DNA of 64,000 nt from Sambucus nigra (Eukaryota > Streptophyta > Magnoliopsida > Dipsacales > Adoxaceae), in contig OX422210.1 in assembly GCA_949130495.1 (NCBI GenBank), positions 28,155,681 to 28,219,680 of the forward strand, read 5' to 3'. Below, piece by piece: positions 47,046 through 58,775 of the stretch. The notes beneath the pieces were generated by a model, which was not told the origin of the DNA, ran no database searches, and worked only from the letters and a program-made list of their open reading frames with translations. Positions within the stretch are counted from its first letter, which is position 1, and each line of letters opens with the position of its first letter. Made by a program: the position numbers and the translations under genes.

Positions 47046-48156
47046 AATCTTAGATTGATATACTTCTTTTTCTTTCCTATAATTAGGAACCTTCTTATAT
47101 TTACTTGTTTTATTCTTAAAATATCTTCTTTGGTTAAATTTATTTTTCTTAGTCTTAGTGTTCTTTTCTCTAAAGGTAGTAGATGGTCTAAAATCTATAC
47201 TTCTTTGGAAATCCTAAAGGTCTAGTCTTAAACTTCCTATGTTTCCATTTTAATTTATTTTTGAATTTCTTAGATTCACTTCCACATCCCCATTGAATTG
47301 GTGAGATGTCTCTTTCGTCTTTGATTGGAGGGATCTTTTTGAAAGTCTCATCTATCAACTTTTCTTGAGTTATATCACGTCTCTTAAATATGATATAGTC
47401 TTTAGCGAAACTGATTCTTTCACCAAGGGAGTTATTCTTAACTCCAGCTACTCCTAACCAATTCCTATATTCATTAATTAGGATTTGTCCTATGGATGGT
47501 ATCTTCCTAAAGTATTCATCTTTTAAGGTCTCTCAAAATTCTTTAATTTGGTAATATAGCTGCTCATAATTATTGTTGTATTCATTTATCTTATCTAGTT
47601 TGCAAATGCTAAGGAGGGCTAACTTAGTTTTTGCTAGGTCTTATTCATTGATTTGAGCTAAATGTCCAGCTCCAATGAATTCAGATGTAAACAATTGAAT
47701 ATATTCTTCAATTGTTCTTTCTTCTAGGTTCTCTTTCATCTTCTCAATCTTAGCTAAGGACTCTTCATCTGTAGCTTTTATTAAACTATCTAAATAATCA
47801 TTTGCAATACCCCTAATGGATTACCCAGCGTATTGTTTACATGAACTTGCATCCCATTGTTCATTAGATGCAAAACACATGTTCATTTGATTACGCCATT
47901 CATTTAAGGCCTTCTTCCTATCTTGGACATTGTCTAAGTTAAGGTATATCCCTACTAGGTTTATGGCTTGACTTTCTATAGTCTTAACGGGAGTAAAACT
48001 CTTGTCACTAGTTGGAAAGTCTTTTATATAATCAGGTTTGGTCTTTACTACAGTGCTTGAGTATATGGGAATATTTATTCCTATTGGTTTACTAAAAAGT
48101 CTATGAGCATATTCTAGCCTACTACTACTTCCTATCTCTTGCTTATTAGGTTCTAC
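47046..48156 (-). pseudogene. Pararetrovirus coat-protein region, decayed
   Basis: About 1.1 kb with no frame over 60 codons on the minus strand, but short collinear pieces (for example NEWRNQMNMCFASNEQW near 47850-47900 and EEYIQLFTSEFIGAGHL near 47660-47710) resemble the core of caulimovirid and Ty3-type capsid proteins. It is followed by a basic Lys/Arg-rich stretch (about 47140-47290). Multiple stops occur. The call depends mostly on order between the movement-protein and knuckle regions. Confidence 0.55.
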
Positions 48157-48618
48157 TTATGTAGCTGGCATTAATATTTCTTCTCCTTCTTCTATTTGTC
48201 TAAGATTTCTAAGAAGTTCTTTAGTATTCTCAAATTCTTTTAATTTTAATATACGGTCTTGAGCTATCATATTAAATCTATCTCTTTCTTGGATCCTAAA
48301 AGAATGACTTATATTAAGATGTTTTTTAAATGTCTTTATGTCCAATTCTGAGGGTTTATATCCAAAGTTTTGGATCCTAGATTTTTTTCTAACTAAATCT
48401 TTGTTTTCAAATGATCTTCTAGGTCTAATTACTGGGGCTTGTCTTAGTAAACTAGAACTAGTCTTACTACTACATTCTCTTTCTGAAGGATCATTGATCA
48501 TGGCTTCTCCCATATTCCTAAATCTAACTTTTTCAGTCTGGATATTCTTATTGATAATCTTAGGAGGGCCAAACTGGATGGTAACATTTCCAGTGACATC
48601 GTCTTGATTAATAAACAA
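48157..48618 (-). pseudogene. Pararetrovirus linker frame
   Basis: A 153-codon frame, basic and Ser/Arg-rich, lying between the movement-protein-like and coat-protein-like segments. No domain recognised. In polyprotein-encoding caulimovirids this interval is a variable linker. The last third is predicted helical (charged, Leu/Glu-rich). The start shown is only the first ATG. Confidence 0.5.
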
Positions 48619-48828
48619 TGGTTTATTCTATATAGTCTTAGTTTCTTAAAATTCTGGCAATTGCCAAAGGGTCTTAACTTTTTCTTTCATATGTCCAGTA
48701 TTATTAATACTGTAAGTATGATTGTAGTCTGAAATATTGGTTCTAACTAAAATTTCTTCATTAAGTATACCGCTAGGAATTCCCGATTGCATTCCTTCAT
48801 AAGGAAATTGGGAGAACTTCACATAGCT

Positions 48829-49145
48829 TTAGAATTCTATATTTATATTAGCGTTTGTGATAATATAGTCTTCATAGCCACTAGCATATAAGATTAACTT
48901 AAAATGTTTGGTTGTGTCTACGGTTACCGTAAATGACGGAATGACATTAAAGTATCCTATGTTGTCTGACATTTCTAATTGGGCAATCCCAATAAGGCCC
49001 TTCTCAAAATATTTCCATCTTTTATCTACTAAACAACACAATATGTTGATATTATTCTGAAGTCTATGTAATCCTTGGATTATTACTTGAAAGAGTCCAA
49101 AGGTTAGGAATTGGAACTTCCTATCAGTTCCTCTAGATTCAAGTC
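48829..49145 (-). pseudogene. Pararetrovirus 30K-type movement protein, central part
   Basis: The frame 48829-49041 and the codons just upstream (to about 49135) show LTFGLFQVIIQGLHR, LVDKRW, KGLIGIAQLEMS and YFNVIPSFTVTV. This pattern matches the central region of badnavirus/tungrovirus-type movement proteins (LGLILVRIQ, RDTRW, IGAMEVDL, YVIPD in the family). Its role would be transport through plasmodesmata. Stops separate it from the upstream frame (49146) and truncate the end at 48829. Confidence 0.65.
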
Positions 49146-49149
49146 ATTC

Positions 49150-49995
49150 TTAGTCAAACACTTGGAGCTCAGTATAGGATTTGTCTAACACATGATTCGT
49201 ACAATGGTAAGTTATGTTATAATTAGGAGTCTTATGAGTGGAACCTTCTTTAAACAAGTCTATGTATCTAACGACTGGAAGTTGTCCATTATGAATGGAA
49301 TCTTCAACAATCTTCCAATCAACTTCACCCCATTCTTTCCATTGGAGAGGATTGGTGAAATTTTTCTCCTTCCACCATGTTCTAACATTGAAGGATGAAT
49401 CCTTAACTCTTTGGATCATACAATTACTCTGTCCAATATTTGGGATAGAGCTAACTATCTTACTAGTCTTATCTAATCCATCATTTATGAGTCTTCTAGT
49501 TATGGTCTTTCCTTCCTTAGTTCCTACATAAGGAGATTCTCTAAATTTATAGGTGGTTACCTGTTTTTGTTCAAGTCTTTTTTCAATCATTTTTAAAGAG
49601 TCTGAATAGTCCTTTTGTCTTTTTATCTGCCTAAGGATTTCTTCATTAAATGTCTTATTCTCTTTTCTTGCATTATTGTTAATATCCTCATTATTTTTAA
49701 TAAGAGTATTAATAAGATAATTAGCGATCTTATTAATATGGTCTTTTACCTCATCTTCTTTTTCTTGTTTATGCATAGATTCGTGTGCCATCCTAGCTTC
49801 TATAGTTTCTATAGTTTTTTCTATTTTATCAAAACGAGTTAAAATAAACGGAGAGTCTAATTCTTCTTGGGAAGGTTTATTATATATAAACTTAATTTCC
49901 TTCATAATTTCTTCATATTTTTCTTCTACTTGGGCCATGTCTAGTATAAGTTCATTAATAATACTATCCATTTTGGATAGGTTATGACTTTCCAT
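49150..49995 (-). pseudogene. Pararetrovirus N-terminal polyprotein frame, coiled coil
   Basis: A 281-codon frame, the longest in the viral copy. Residues 1-150 are highly charged and helical (coiled-coil-like, with KYEEIMKEIK and repeated Glu/Lys). Residues 185-280 contain WWKEKNF and QWKEWGEVDW and probably lead into the movement protein, which continues after stops at 49130-49149. It lies directly 3' (viral sense) of the copia C insertion at 50019. Virion-associated or P2-like function is possible from the coiled coil but not shown. Confidence 0.6.
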
Positions 49996-50019
49996 ATTAT
50001 TAAGATAATTTGCTAAATT

Positions 50020-51014
50020 TGAGGGAGAGTGCGCTTGCGTTCAAATAAGGAAGTTATTTAATTAAACACGGTTTTTACTACTCAAGTCCTAAACGTGCAT
50101 CTATATGTGATTAAATATGACGATGAAACATGCAATAACACATATATGAGGAAAAATCCCCAAAGGGGCAAAACCTTTTATTTTCACTATAATTTTGTAA
50201 GAGAAACGGCTTACACGGATTACAGTAAAAATACAGTGACACAGAAATACCCTCGGGTGTCGGTTCTATTGTTTGCGGCTGGAACAATCCCTTTCCAGTA
50301 GGGCAGCAGTGACGAAGAGAGCGGCTTCCTCACAAAGTACTCCAGATGAGTAAACGATCTTCTTGAAGGTTTAAAGATTCACACACATATATGGGAATGG
50401 TTTTGTGAATCAAAAAGGTTTAGAAAACCTTAAAAGGCGAAGTCTTGTTCGAGGCAGTTTTCGCAGATTTTCGAGATTGCAAAAAGACTTGAAAAATGTG
50501 TAGAAGGAGATCAGATATTTATACAAAAATTGAGGCGGTGGCTCGTTCGAACGAGATAGCAAGTCGCTCGAACGAAGGACATAAGTCGTTCGAACGATAT
50601 CGCGCGACATGTCTATCTCGCGCGAACGACTTGCAAAGTCGCTCGAGTGATCTCGTCGATCGAGGCCATTCGCTTCTACACTTAGAAAAATTCTGCTTTT
50701 GATAAAAAATTAACCCAGACTTGAAAAATAGTTTTCAAAAATATTTCCCAAATATTTATGCAAATATTTAAAACTCCAAAATAACATTTTACTGATAGAG
50801 CGTAGTGGAGTAGTGGGAATGAGCTGAGCAAGCACGTTGCATGTAGCATGATGCACGTGAAGAAAGTGGATGCAACGAATTCGGATACAGGCCGTCGAGG
50901 ATGATCGTGTTGACGTGTCGAATGTAGCGGTATCAAACATATGAACTGTGATCTAGGAGAAAACAGAAAATTCCTAGATACTACCCCGGACATTTATAGA
51001 ATTATGTCCTTACA
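50020..51014 (-). repeat. Copia C 3' LTR (left)
   Basis: Outer end TGAGGGAGAGTGCGC; inner end ATTATGTCCTTACA. It contains TATTTATA (50516-50523, TATA box on the minus strand) and a cluster of GTTCGAACGA/TCGCGCGA palindromes at 50540-50670. Confidence 0.93.
50540..50670. repeat. TTCGAACGA/TCGCGCGA palindromes, copia C left LTR
   Basis: CTCGTTCGAACGAGAT, GTCGTTCGAACGATATCG and CTCGCGCGAACGAC-type palindromic words in 130 bp. The sister LTR (58290-58440) has one extra unit of about 21-24 bp near 58310-58335. Confidence 0.8.
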
Positions 51015-51028
51015 AATCTCCCCCTATG
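51015..51028 (-). other. Copia C polypurine tract
   Basis: Minus strand CATAGGGGGAGATT directly precedes the 3' LTR, the same sequence as in copia A (5858-5872). Confidence 0.85.
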
Positions 51029-52557
51029 TCTATGCCGGTACATACATAAAAAATCAGAATTATTCAATCAAATGACATATAAGAAAATATCCCCATTAAA
51101 CCCTCAAAATGAGAATACTAAATGACATATCTCCCAAATCTTCAGCTCTTCAGAAACTTTCAAAGCTTTTCTCATCAGGGTGTGCAATCCAAAAATGAAC
51201 AACGATGTACCTACACACATGAGATAAAGCAAATACCCGCGACAAGCAACAGTTTGAAATATAATGATATGCAAAAATTGATGATCAATTAAGCTTAAGC
51301 AAATCATTCATAAATCAACCAAACACCAAAACAATTCTCCCCCATAATTCTTCTCCCCCTTTTTATGATGTCCCCAAATAGACAAATATGATAAGCAAAT
51401 ATGAATGCACATGGATAATGACACACGGGAATAAACTGCTATTTTTATATTTTTCAAAATTTTTACACATAGAATACAACAAAGAATCACACCATGGAAG
51501 ATCACAAAAACAACCAAGTTAATGATAGCAACAATGAAGGGGTTTGAACAGATTCGATAGGAAAATCAATGCATACAAACATGACATATGTGCACGATGA
51601 ATATCGAATACTCCTAACGAGTGAACTCAAAGTCGTCATTTGGTGTAAAAAGGTGGTAATATAAGACATTGACTCAATCAAATCAACAAATCAAAGCTCA
51701 AAGTGATTTCCACACCAATAACTTCCAAAGCTATTTCATGCTTTTTCAGGACTTTCAAGGAAGTGCAAACCCGTTTATATTCTCCAACCAAACTCCCTCA
51801 GATATTAATTTTGAATAGAGGCTTTCTAAATTATCAAAATTGGAGAATTAAAGGTGAAACCTAAGTGGCCCATATTTGGCATGAATTGCTTTTTATTGCC
51901 TTTAAATTTTTTGGGCTCTTTTAACCTCTTTGGACCCCGGATAATAAAATTCCTCCATTTTGAACGGTGGCTTTTGCACAAAGAAGAGAATTACCTTTCG
52001 CAGCCCCTCCCCGTTCTTAAACAATCACTCGGTCTCACAAAAAAAGGTTTTTACATGCATTCCAATCTTGTCAAGTTTTATCGCATATTGCAAGTTGTAT
52101 AGACAGAACTGAGATGGAAACACTCAAGCCAACATGTGATAAACAAGTACAATAATCAAATAAAGTCGTGCATGTGTGCAATAAAGGAGATAAGAGTCAA
52201 GCATGTAGGAAAATATCACTAATTACATCTCAAAGACTCCATACAATGTAAAGCACATGGATGAAATAATGTAGCGTCTCAAATCTCTATCAAACAGTCA
52301 CATGGATAAGTGGAATGAAATTGTGACTTGGCTATCTTAAATGTTCATCCAAAAAAAGGCGTATATAAAAACTACAGAAATCTTTTTGGGCTTTTCTGAA
52401 ATATTTATATACAAAAACAAAAATCTTTTTGGATTTTTCAAAAGAATAAATAAATAGCTATACAACAAAGCAATGGTACATATAAAACAGACTACAATAT
52501 AGCAAGCATATGATATGAACATGAAAAAGCATCCTATTCTAGACATAGACCAACCCC
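51029..52557 (-). other. Copia C post-pol region
   Basis: About 1.5 kb between pol and the 3' LTR, homologous to copia A 4340-5860. Open frames are below 85 codons and show no env-like or other domain. Additional polypurine-like tracts (TTCTCCCCCATAATTC and TTCTCCCCC near 51335-51360) occur, as in copia A near 5515-5570. Confidence 0.6.
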
Positions 52558-53208
52558 TCAGTCAACTGTGCAAATCCCCAAAGACTTCCAAAAACTCTCA
52601 AATCTAAGGGCATCTAAAGGTTTCATGAAAATATCGGCTAACTGACAGTCGGTGGGAAGAAAACTCAGGGATACGACTGTTTCTTCAACTAACTGATGTA
52701 TAAAGTGCTCACGTATCCTGATGTGCTTTGTGCGCGAATGCTGGACTGAATTGCGAGATATGTGTATCGCGCTCGTGTTATCACAGGAAATGGTCATGGT
52801 GTCCTGTGAAATCCCATAATCTTCCAGCATTTGCTTCATCCACATGAGTTGCGTGCAATAACTCCCGGCGTCTATGTACTCAGCCTCCGAAGTGGACAAA
52901 GAGATGGAATTTTATTTCTTGCTCAGCCAGGAGACAAGAGCAGAACCAAAATAGAAACACCCACCAGAAGTGCTCCTACAACCATCTACATTCCCGGCCC
53001 AATCGACATCTGAATAGGCGGACAAACGGTCATCAGTATCAAAGGAATACCAAATACCGTATGAGAGAGTCTCACTCACGTATTTAATAATACGTTTTAG
53101 AGCAAGTAAATGTGACTCTTTTGGGGACGCCTGATATCGCGTACAGACTCCAACACTAAAGGCTATGTCGGGATGACTGGCAGTCAAGTAGAGAAGACTA
53201 CCTATCAT
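52558..53208 (-). pseudogene. Copia C pol: RNase H
   Basis: Two frames in order: 52912-53208 (MIGSLLYLTASHPDIAF, AYSDVDWAGNVDGCRSTSG) and 52558-52899 (STSEAEYID, ISRNSVQHSRTKHI, LADIFMKPL). These are the standard copia RNase H blocks, including the conserved Asp in SDVDWAG and Glu in SEAEY. They are separated by a stop just after SWLSKK near 52909. The frame ends at 52558 with a normal C-terminal length for the lineage. Confidence 0.9.
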
Positions 53209-53217
53209 ACTACGATA

Positions 53218-54534
53218 TCAGGTTTGCTCTACGTCCTTGCCTAAAGTGTCCTTATTAAGCTTGGTAGTGGTACTCATAGGTGTACGTGCATGCTTAGCGG
53301 AGTCTAAACCAAATTTCTTCACTAGGTCTCTAGCATACTTGGATTGGGAGATGAACATCCCATCCTCTAGCTGACGAACCTGGAGACCAAGGAAGAAAGT
53401 AAGCTCACCAACCATGCTCATCTCAAACTCACTTTTCTTCTACTCTTCAATGTGATGAGCATGTTGAGAGCACGTGGATCCAAAGACTATGTCGTCCACA
53501 TAGACCTGGGCAACCAAAATTGCACCGTCATCTCTCCTGATGAACAACATCATATCAACTCACCCTCTCTTGAAGCCACGGGCTAAGAGATAGGAAGAAA
53601 GCCTCTCGTACTAAGCACGGGGTGCTTGCTTCAAACCATATAGGGCTTTTCTCAGATAGTAGACGTGCTCCGGGTGCTGAGGATCTTAAAACCCTTTTGG
53701 TTGTTCTATGTAAACCTCCTCCTGTAGAATGCCATTTAGAATGGTACTCTTGACATCCATTTGATATAACTTGAAACGCAGATGAGATGCGATGTCAAGT
53801 AGTAGACGGACGGACTCAAGCCTCGCAACAGGAGCAAATGTCTCCCCAAAGTCTACACCCTCTATCTGTGTGTAGCCTTGAGCGACCAACCTAGCTTTGT
53901 TTCTGATTATGGTACCATTTTCATCCATTTTATTCTTAAAAATCCACCGGGTACCTATCACATTAGTCTCACTAGGTCGGGGGACAAGTTCCCAGACATT
54001 ATTCTTTTTAAACTGATGCAACTCATCCTGCATAGCAGATAACCAGTGTTCATCCTTGAGTGCTTCTTTATGATTCTTGGGCTCGACTTTGGACGTGTAG
54101 TAAAGATGGCTAACAACGTTCTCTAGCTGAGCACGAGTCTTGACCCCTAAAGTGGGATCACCAATAATGGCAGACGGGTCATGACTCTTGCGAACCCAAG
54201 CGGGTGTGTCCCCTAACACAGGAGTGGGGACCACAGAGTGTGGGTGGGGGATAAGTGGATCACTTTCAGACGTGTCCTCATCCTCACACTGAAGGTTAGG
54301 ATCAGTAACCGTCGGAGGTTCGTCATCTTGCATGGTGACATTTATTGATTCCATAACCTTAGAGCTCTTCAGGTTAAAAACCCGGTACGCTCTACTATTT
54401 GATGAATATCCCAGCAGAATTTCCTCGTCGCTTCGGGAGTCAAACTTTCCTAATTGCTCTCTATCCTGTAGGATGTAGCATCTACTCCTAAAAACACAAA
54501 AATATGCAAGGTTGGGCTTCTTTCCAGTCCACAA
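53218..54534 (-). pseudogene. Copia C pol: reverse transcriptase
   Basis: The frame 53686-54534 contains the region after integrase ([14 protein letters not shown]) and the RT start: [45 protein letters not shown] (residues about 190-230) and YQMDVKS. It ends with a stop after EQPKGF. The part with the catalytic YVDD (53491-53502) lies in a short broken stretch, and 53218-53421 continues with TFFLGLQVRQ and SKYARDLVKKFG before another stop. The catalytic motifs themselves are intact; it is inactivated by stops. Confidence 0.92.
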
Positions 54535-54558
54535 CTCATAAGGAGTCTGAAGTGTGTG

Positions 54559-55560
54559 TTAACACAGATAGACCCTATTCACCGTGTGGCATGCAGTAGA
54601 CACTGCCTCTGCCCAAAATCTCCTAGAAACTTTACGACCTTGAAGCATAGATCTAGCCATTTCCTGGATCGTTCTATTCTTTCTCTCAACAATCCCATTT
54701 TGTTGAGGAGTCTTCACAGCAGAAAACTCATGTTTGATCCTAAGGCTATCACAAAACAAATCTACCTTTGCTTCCTTAAATTCAATGTCGTTGTCACTAC
54801 GTATCCTGTTAATAGTGACTCCGTGTTGATTTTGCAGGACATGGCACTTGGTCATTAAAAACTCTACAGCATCGAATTTCTCTCTCAGAAAACCTATAAT
54901 GGAGTACCTGGAGAAATCATCCACCATCACGAGGATATACCTCTTACCACCCAAACTCTCGGTACGAGTGGGACCCATAAGATCCATGTGTATGAGCTTA
55001 AGAACACGAGAGGTGGTAATGGAATGCAACTTCCTATGGGGACTACGAATTTGTTTTCCCAACTGGCAGGGTCCACAAATCGTCGAAGTTGTCCTTCCAA
55101 TAGATGGTAACCCACGTACTAGGTCCTTTTTAGCTAAGCGAGTGAGATCTCTAATATTTACGTGACCTAGACGTTGGTGCCACAGATCCATAAGAGTGAT
55201 CGTGGTGCTATTGCAGACAAGTGAGGAAGTAGGCACAGTCCCATAATAATTATCCTCAGTCCTCACCCCTTGCATTAAGAGTTTACCGGCTTGATTGTAA
55301 ACATTACACGCGTGCCGGTCAAACTTTACTGCAAAGCCAGTGTCGCACAGCTGGATAATGCTGAGAAGGTTTACTTTTAAACCTTTGACGTACAACACAT
55401 TCTCTAGCTTAGGAAATCTTTATAACTCTACAGTACCTCGTCCTATAATTCTAGACTTGCTCCCATCTCTAAAGGTGACTCTTCCATCCTGATAATCCTC
55501 AAGAGATGTAAAAAATGAGGTACCACCTGTCATATGTCTGGAGCACCCACTGTCAAAATG
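54559..55560 (-). pseudogene. Copia C pol: protease end and integrase
   Basis: Near 55525-55555 the aspartic protease-type motif DSGCSRHMTG is preceded by an in-frame stop. The frame 54559-55398 then has the GAG-pre-integrase zinc module (HQRLGHVN, CGPCQLGK) and the integrase core with all three acidic residues in context: MDLMGP, IRSDND and QNGIVERKN. It ends in a stop after NRVYLC, where the family continues into the RT linker. Integrase acts in the nucleus, joining LTR cDNA to the genome. Confidence 0.92.
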
Positions 55561-56277
55561 TCACTGTGAGGTATTATGTGCCTTGAGAGCAACATGAACA
55601 ACGAAGGCCTTTTTATCTTTCTTAGGTACCCAAGAAGTGGTGACCTTTTGTTTGCCTTTGTTATTGTTGGTTTTAGCTGGAATGTGATAAGCATTCACTA
55701 ACGGCAAAGACATTCGTCGGAATTCTTCCATCAAACTCTGAGACGTGGCAGCTAAGAACTCAACACGCTCTCTCAGACTAGAAAACTCATCAGTATGACG
55801 TGGTGGAGTAGTAGTACATCGTGTCTGACCCATGCTATAGCAAAAATCCCTGAGGTGGCCTTTTCTTTTGCAATAAGTACAAAAGAACACAGTAAACGGC
55901 GAACCTTGGTTAGCATTTCTTGGCCGAACTCTCCTGTGAGGTTTTTGACGATGGCCATAAGGAGTCGTAGTAAACTCAGAAACTGGTCCAGGTGCAATTT
56001 GGGACGTGGAGGCACCATCATACCCAATTCCCTGCCTATCACTAAAACCTAAAGCGGGGCCGAGGAGCATTTTACCCATTTTCCCAGATCTGTCCTCGAT
56101 TTGTACCTTGACTTCCCGTGCTTTCTCAAGATCATGAGTCAGCTGGGCAACAAGGGCTTCAAGTTTCTTCCGAGTCTCCACGGAGGAATGGAGCTCACTC
56201 GTAAGACTAGCCACTTGTTTAGTCAAGTCCCCTCTCTCTTTCTCAAAATTACTCTCTCTCTCTCTCTCTCTAAACAA
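55561..56277 (-). pseudogene. Copia C gag, C-terminal part with zinc knuckle
   Basis: A 238-codon frame: coiled coil (about residues 5-65, Glu/Lys/Leu heptads), a linker, and an intact CX2CX4HX4C knuckle CTYCKRKGHLRDFC near residues 134-147. It is separated from the upstream gag frame by a frameshift at a CT/GA microsatellite (56252-56275), a likely slippage site. The carboxy end leads to the protease region after a stop near 55560. Confidence 0.85.
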
Positions 56278-56287
56278 ACTCTCTTTC

Positions 56288-57682
56288 TCAACACAGGCAA
56301 ATTCTCTCTCTCTTAGGGCAGTGCAGGTGGAGGACTCTCTCTCTAGCTTTTCTTAAATCTTCCTCTAAGCCGGTGATCTTAAGAACTAACGCTTTGTTAC
56401 GCTTTTTAGTTTTAAATGACTCAGAATATAACTCAGCGTAGGCGCGTTGAATATCACTCTCTCCCTCACTTGTGTCATCCTCCCCCTCACTCACATCGCT
56501 CTCACTGTCGAGGTGTCCCTGTGAAGCATCTTCCTCATCGGCGTGAGGAGAACTAAAAATGCTCACATGACTAGCCATGAATGCGGTGAAGTTACATTCA
56601 TGCGGTGACTCGTCTCCAGAATACACCGACTCGACCTCACTGTCGTCGCTAAGGGTAGCATTAAGGACATATTTCGCTTTCTCTCTGTTCAGACGTGTGG
56701 CACACTCAAAGGCTCTATGACCCCTACCATCGTACTTTAAGCATCTCTCACTTTCTTTCTTAGGGGGCTCTTTAAAAACTTTTTCATTTTTCTTTTCAAA
56801 CTTATTTTTCTCAAATTTCTTTTTATCTTTCAAATTGCCATTTTTCTTAAATTTGAGAATCCTCTTGAAATTTTTTGCAAAAAGAGCCAAATCATCTAAG
56901 TCAAAATCACAATCAGAATGTGACGTGTCAGTCTCTCTCTTTCTAGATGACTCTACCCTCTTTCTAGCGGACCCCTCACTCTTTCTCTCTTGGGCATTAA
57001 GTGCAATTCCTTTATCTTTAGACCTAGCAGTTTTAGGAAACATATCAATTTCATAAGTTTGCAAATCTCCTACAATTTCTTCCAATTTTAGCGTATTTAA
57101 ATTACCCATAAAATTTAGCACAGTGGCTTTAGGGATAAAACGCTTAGGCAAAGAACGAAGAATCTTTTTGACAACTCTAGCATTAGGAATATGTTCACCA
57201 AGATTAAAGCTAGTATTAACAATGTCAGAAAGTCTAGCATAAAAATCATCAAAACATTCAGTCTTATGCATGGTGATGGTTTCAAATTGAGTTGTCAAAT
57301 TTTGCAATTTAGACTCTTTCACAGCATTAGTTCCTTCATGGGTGAGTTGTAAAACATCCCATGCCTCTTTTGAGGTGGTACACGTCATTATGCGTTTGAA
57401 CTCATCAGGTGTGACAGACCCAGAAATAGCACTTAGACCCTTAGAATTAAAAGATGACCATTTAAATTCTTCTTCAGTCCAAGAAGTGACAGGTTTTAAA
57501 TTGATCACATTATCAACAGTGACGGAGGGAGGTGTCCACCCTCTTTCAACCAAAATCCAGACACGTTCATCAATGGCTTTTAAAGCAGACCTCATGCGGG
57601 CTTTCCAATATGCATAATTTGTCCCGTCAAAAATTGGCATTTTATTATATAACTTCTCCATAATGAACACACTCGTTTTCAA
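56288..57682 (-). pseudogene. Copia C gag, N-terminal part
   Basis: A 464-codon frame: DUF4219-type start PIFDGTNYAYWKARM (residues about 17-31), UBN2-type core with SKEAWDVLQLTHEGT and YARLSDIVNTSF (about 100-165), LRSLPKRFIPK, and a first zinc knuckle whose second Cys is Tyr (CLKYDGRGHRAFEC, about residue 338). An acidic Ser/Glu-rich region and the start of the coiled coil follow. The start may be the MEKLYNKM or MPIFDG position rather than the first ATG. Same architecture as the broken gag of copia B. Confidence 0.9.
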
Positions 57683-57753
57683 AAATCAATTTTTTCAGAA
57701 AATTGATATCTTAGAAAAATTTTGCGGAAAATTACACGGTAAATTTGTGTAAC

Positions 57754-57767
57754 TGGCTCTGATACCA
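57754..57767 (-). other. Copia C primer-binding site
   Basis: Minus strand TGGTATCAGAGCCA, a perfect Met-tRNA complement, 3 nt from the LTR edge at 57771. Confidence 0.9.
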
Positions 57768-57770
57768 ATT

Positions 57771-58775
57771 TGAGGGAGAGTGCACTTGCGTTCAAATAAG
57801 GAAGTTATTTAATTAAACACAGTTTTTACTACTTAAGTCCTAAATGTGCATCTATATGTGATTAAATACGATGATGAAACATGCAATAACACATATATGA
57901 GGAAAAATCCCCAAAGGGGCAAAACCTTTTATTTTCACTATAATTTTGTAAGAGAAACGGCTTACACGGATTACAGTAAAAATACAGTGACACAGAAATA
58001 CCCTCGGGTGTCGGTTCTGTTGTCTGCGGCTGGAACAATCCTTTTCCAGTAGGGCAGCAGTGACGAAGAGAGCGGCTTCCTCACAAAGTACTCCAGATGA
58101 GTAAACGATCTTCTTGAAGGTTTAAAGATTCACACACATATATGGGAATGGTTTTGTGAATCAAAAAGGTTTAGAAAAGCTTAAAAGGTGAAATCTTATT
58201 CGGGGCAGTTTTCGTAGATTTTCGAGATTGCAAAAAGACTTGAAAAACGTGTAGAAGGAGATCAGATATTTATACAAAAATTGAGGCGGTGGCTCGTCCG
58301 AACGAGATAGCATGTCACTCGAACGAGATAACATGTCGCTCGAACGAAGGACAGAAGTCGTTCGAACGATATCGCGCGATATGTCTATCTCGCGCGAACG
58401 ACTTGCAAAGTCGCTCGAGCGATCTCGTCGATTGAGGCCATTCGCTTCTACACTTAGAAAAATTCTATTTTTGATCAAAAATTAACCCAGACTTCAAAAA
58501 TAGTTTTCAAAAATATTTATGAAAATATTTAAAAATCCAAAATAACATTTTACTGATAGAGCGTAGTGGAGTAGTGGGAATGAGCTGAGCAAGCACATTA
58601 CATGTAGCATGATGCACGTAAAGAAAGTGGATGCAACGAATTCGGATACAGGCCGTCGAGGATTATCGTGTTGACGTGCCGAATGTAGCGGTATCAGACA
58701 TATGAACTGTGATGTAGGAGAAAAAAGAAAATTCCTAGATTCTACGCTGAACATTTATAGAATTATGTCCTTACA
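57771..58775 (-). repeat. Copia C 5' LTR (right)
   Basis: Inner end TGAGGGAGAGTGCACTTGCG, outer end TTATGTCCTTACA. TATA box TATTTATA at 58267-58274 (minus). About 10 bp longer overall than the left LTR, with one extra palindrome unit and a compensating deletion near 58520. Confidence 0.93.

Larger units (their letters stand above)
50020..58775 (-). mobile_element. Copia C, Ty1/copia element with gag and pol (SIRE-like)
   Basis: Complete structure: LTRs 50020-51014 and 57771-58775, target duplication AAATT (50015-50019 and 58776-58780), Met-tRNA primer-binding site, polypurine tract, gag, and pol in the order protease, integrase, RT, RNase H, which defines Ty1/copia. Zinc-knuckle gag, long LTRs and about 1.5 kb of sequence after pol suit the SIRE/Maximus lineage; that assignment is tentative. 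Gag has a frameshift and pol has several stops, so it is not autonomous now. LTRs differ by scattered substitutions and one ~21-24-bp indel, so it is older than copia A. Confidence 0.95.

Noticed and set aside
42694..49995. Ty3/gypsy retrotransposon as the source of the RT/RNase H region
   Set aside because: No integrase or flanking LTR, and the RT/RNase H motifs plus a movement-protein-like segment and a stand-alone Met-tRNA site fit Caulimoviridae better.
58161..58478. 105-codon minus-strand frame with repeated SRSSDML units
   Set aside because: It lies in the copia C LTR across the TTCGAACGA palindromes; the repeat in the product comes from DNA-level duplication.
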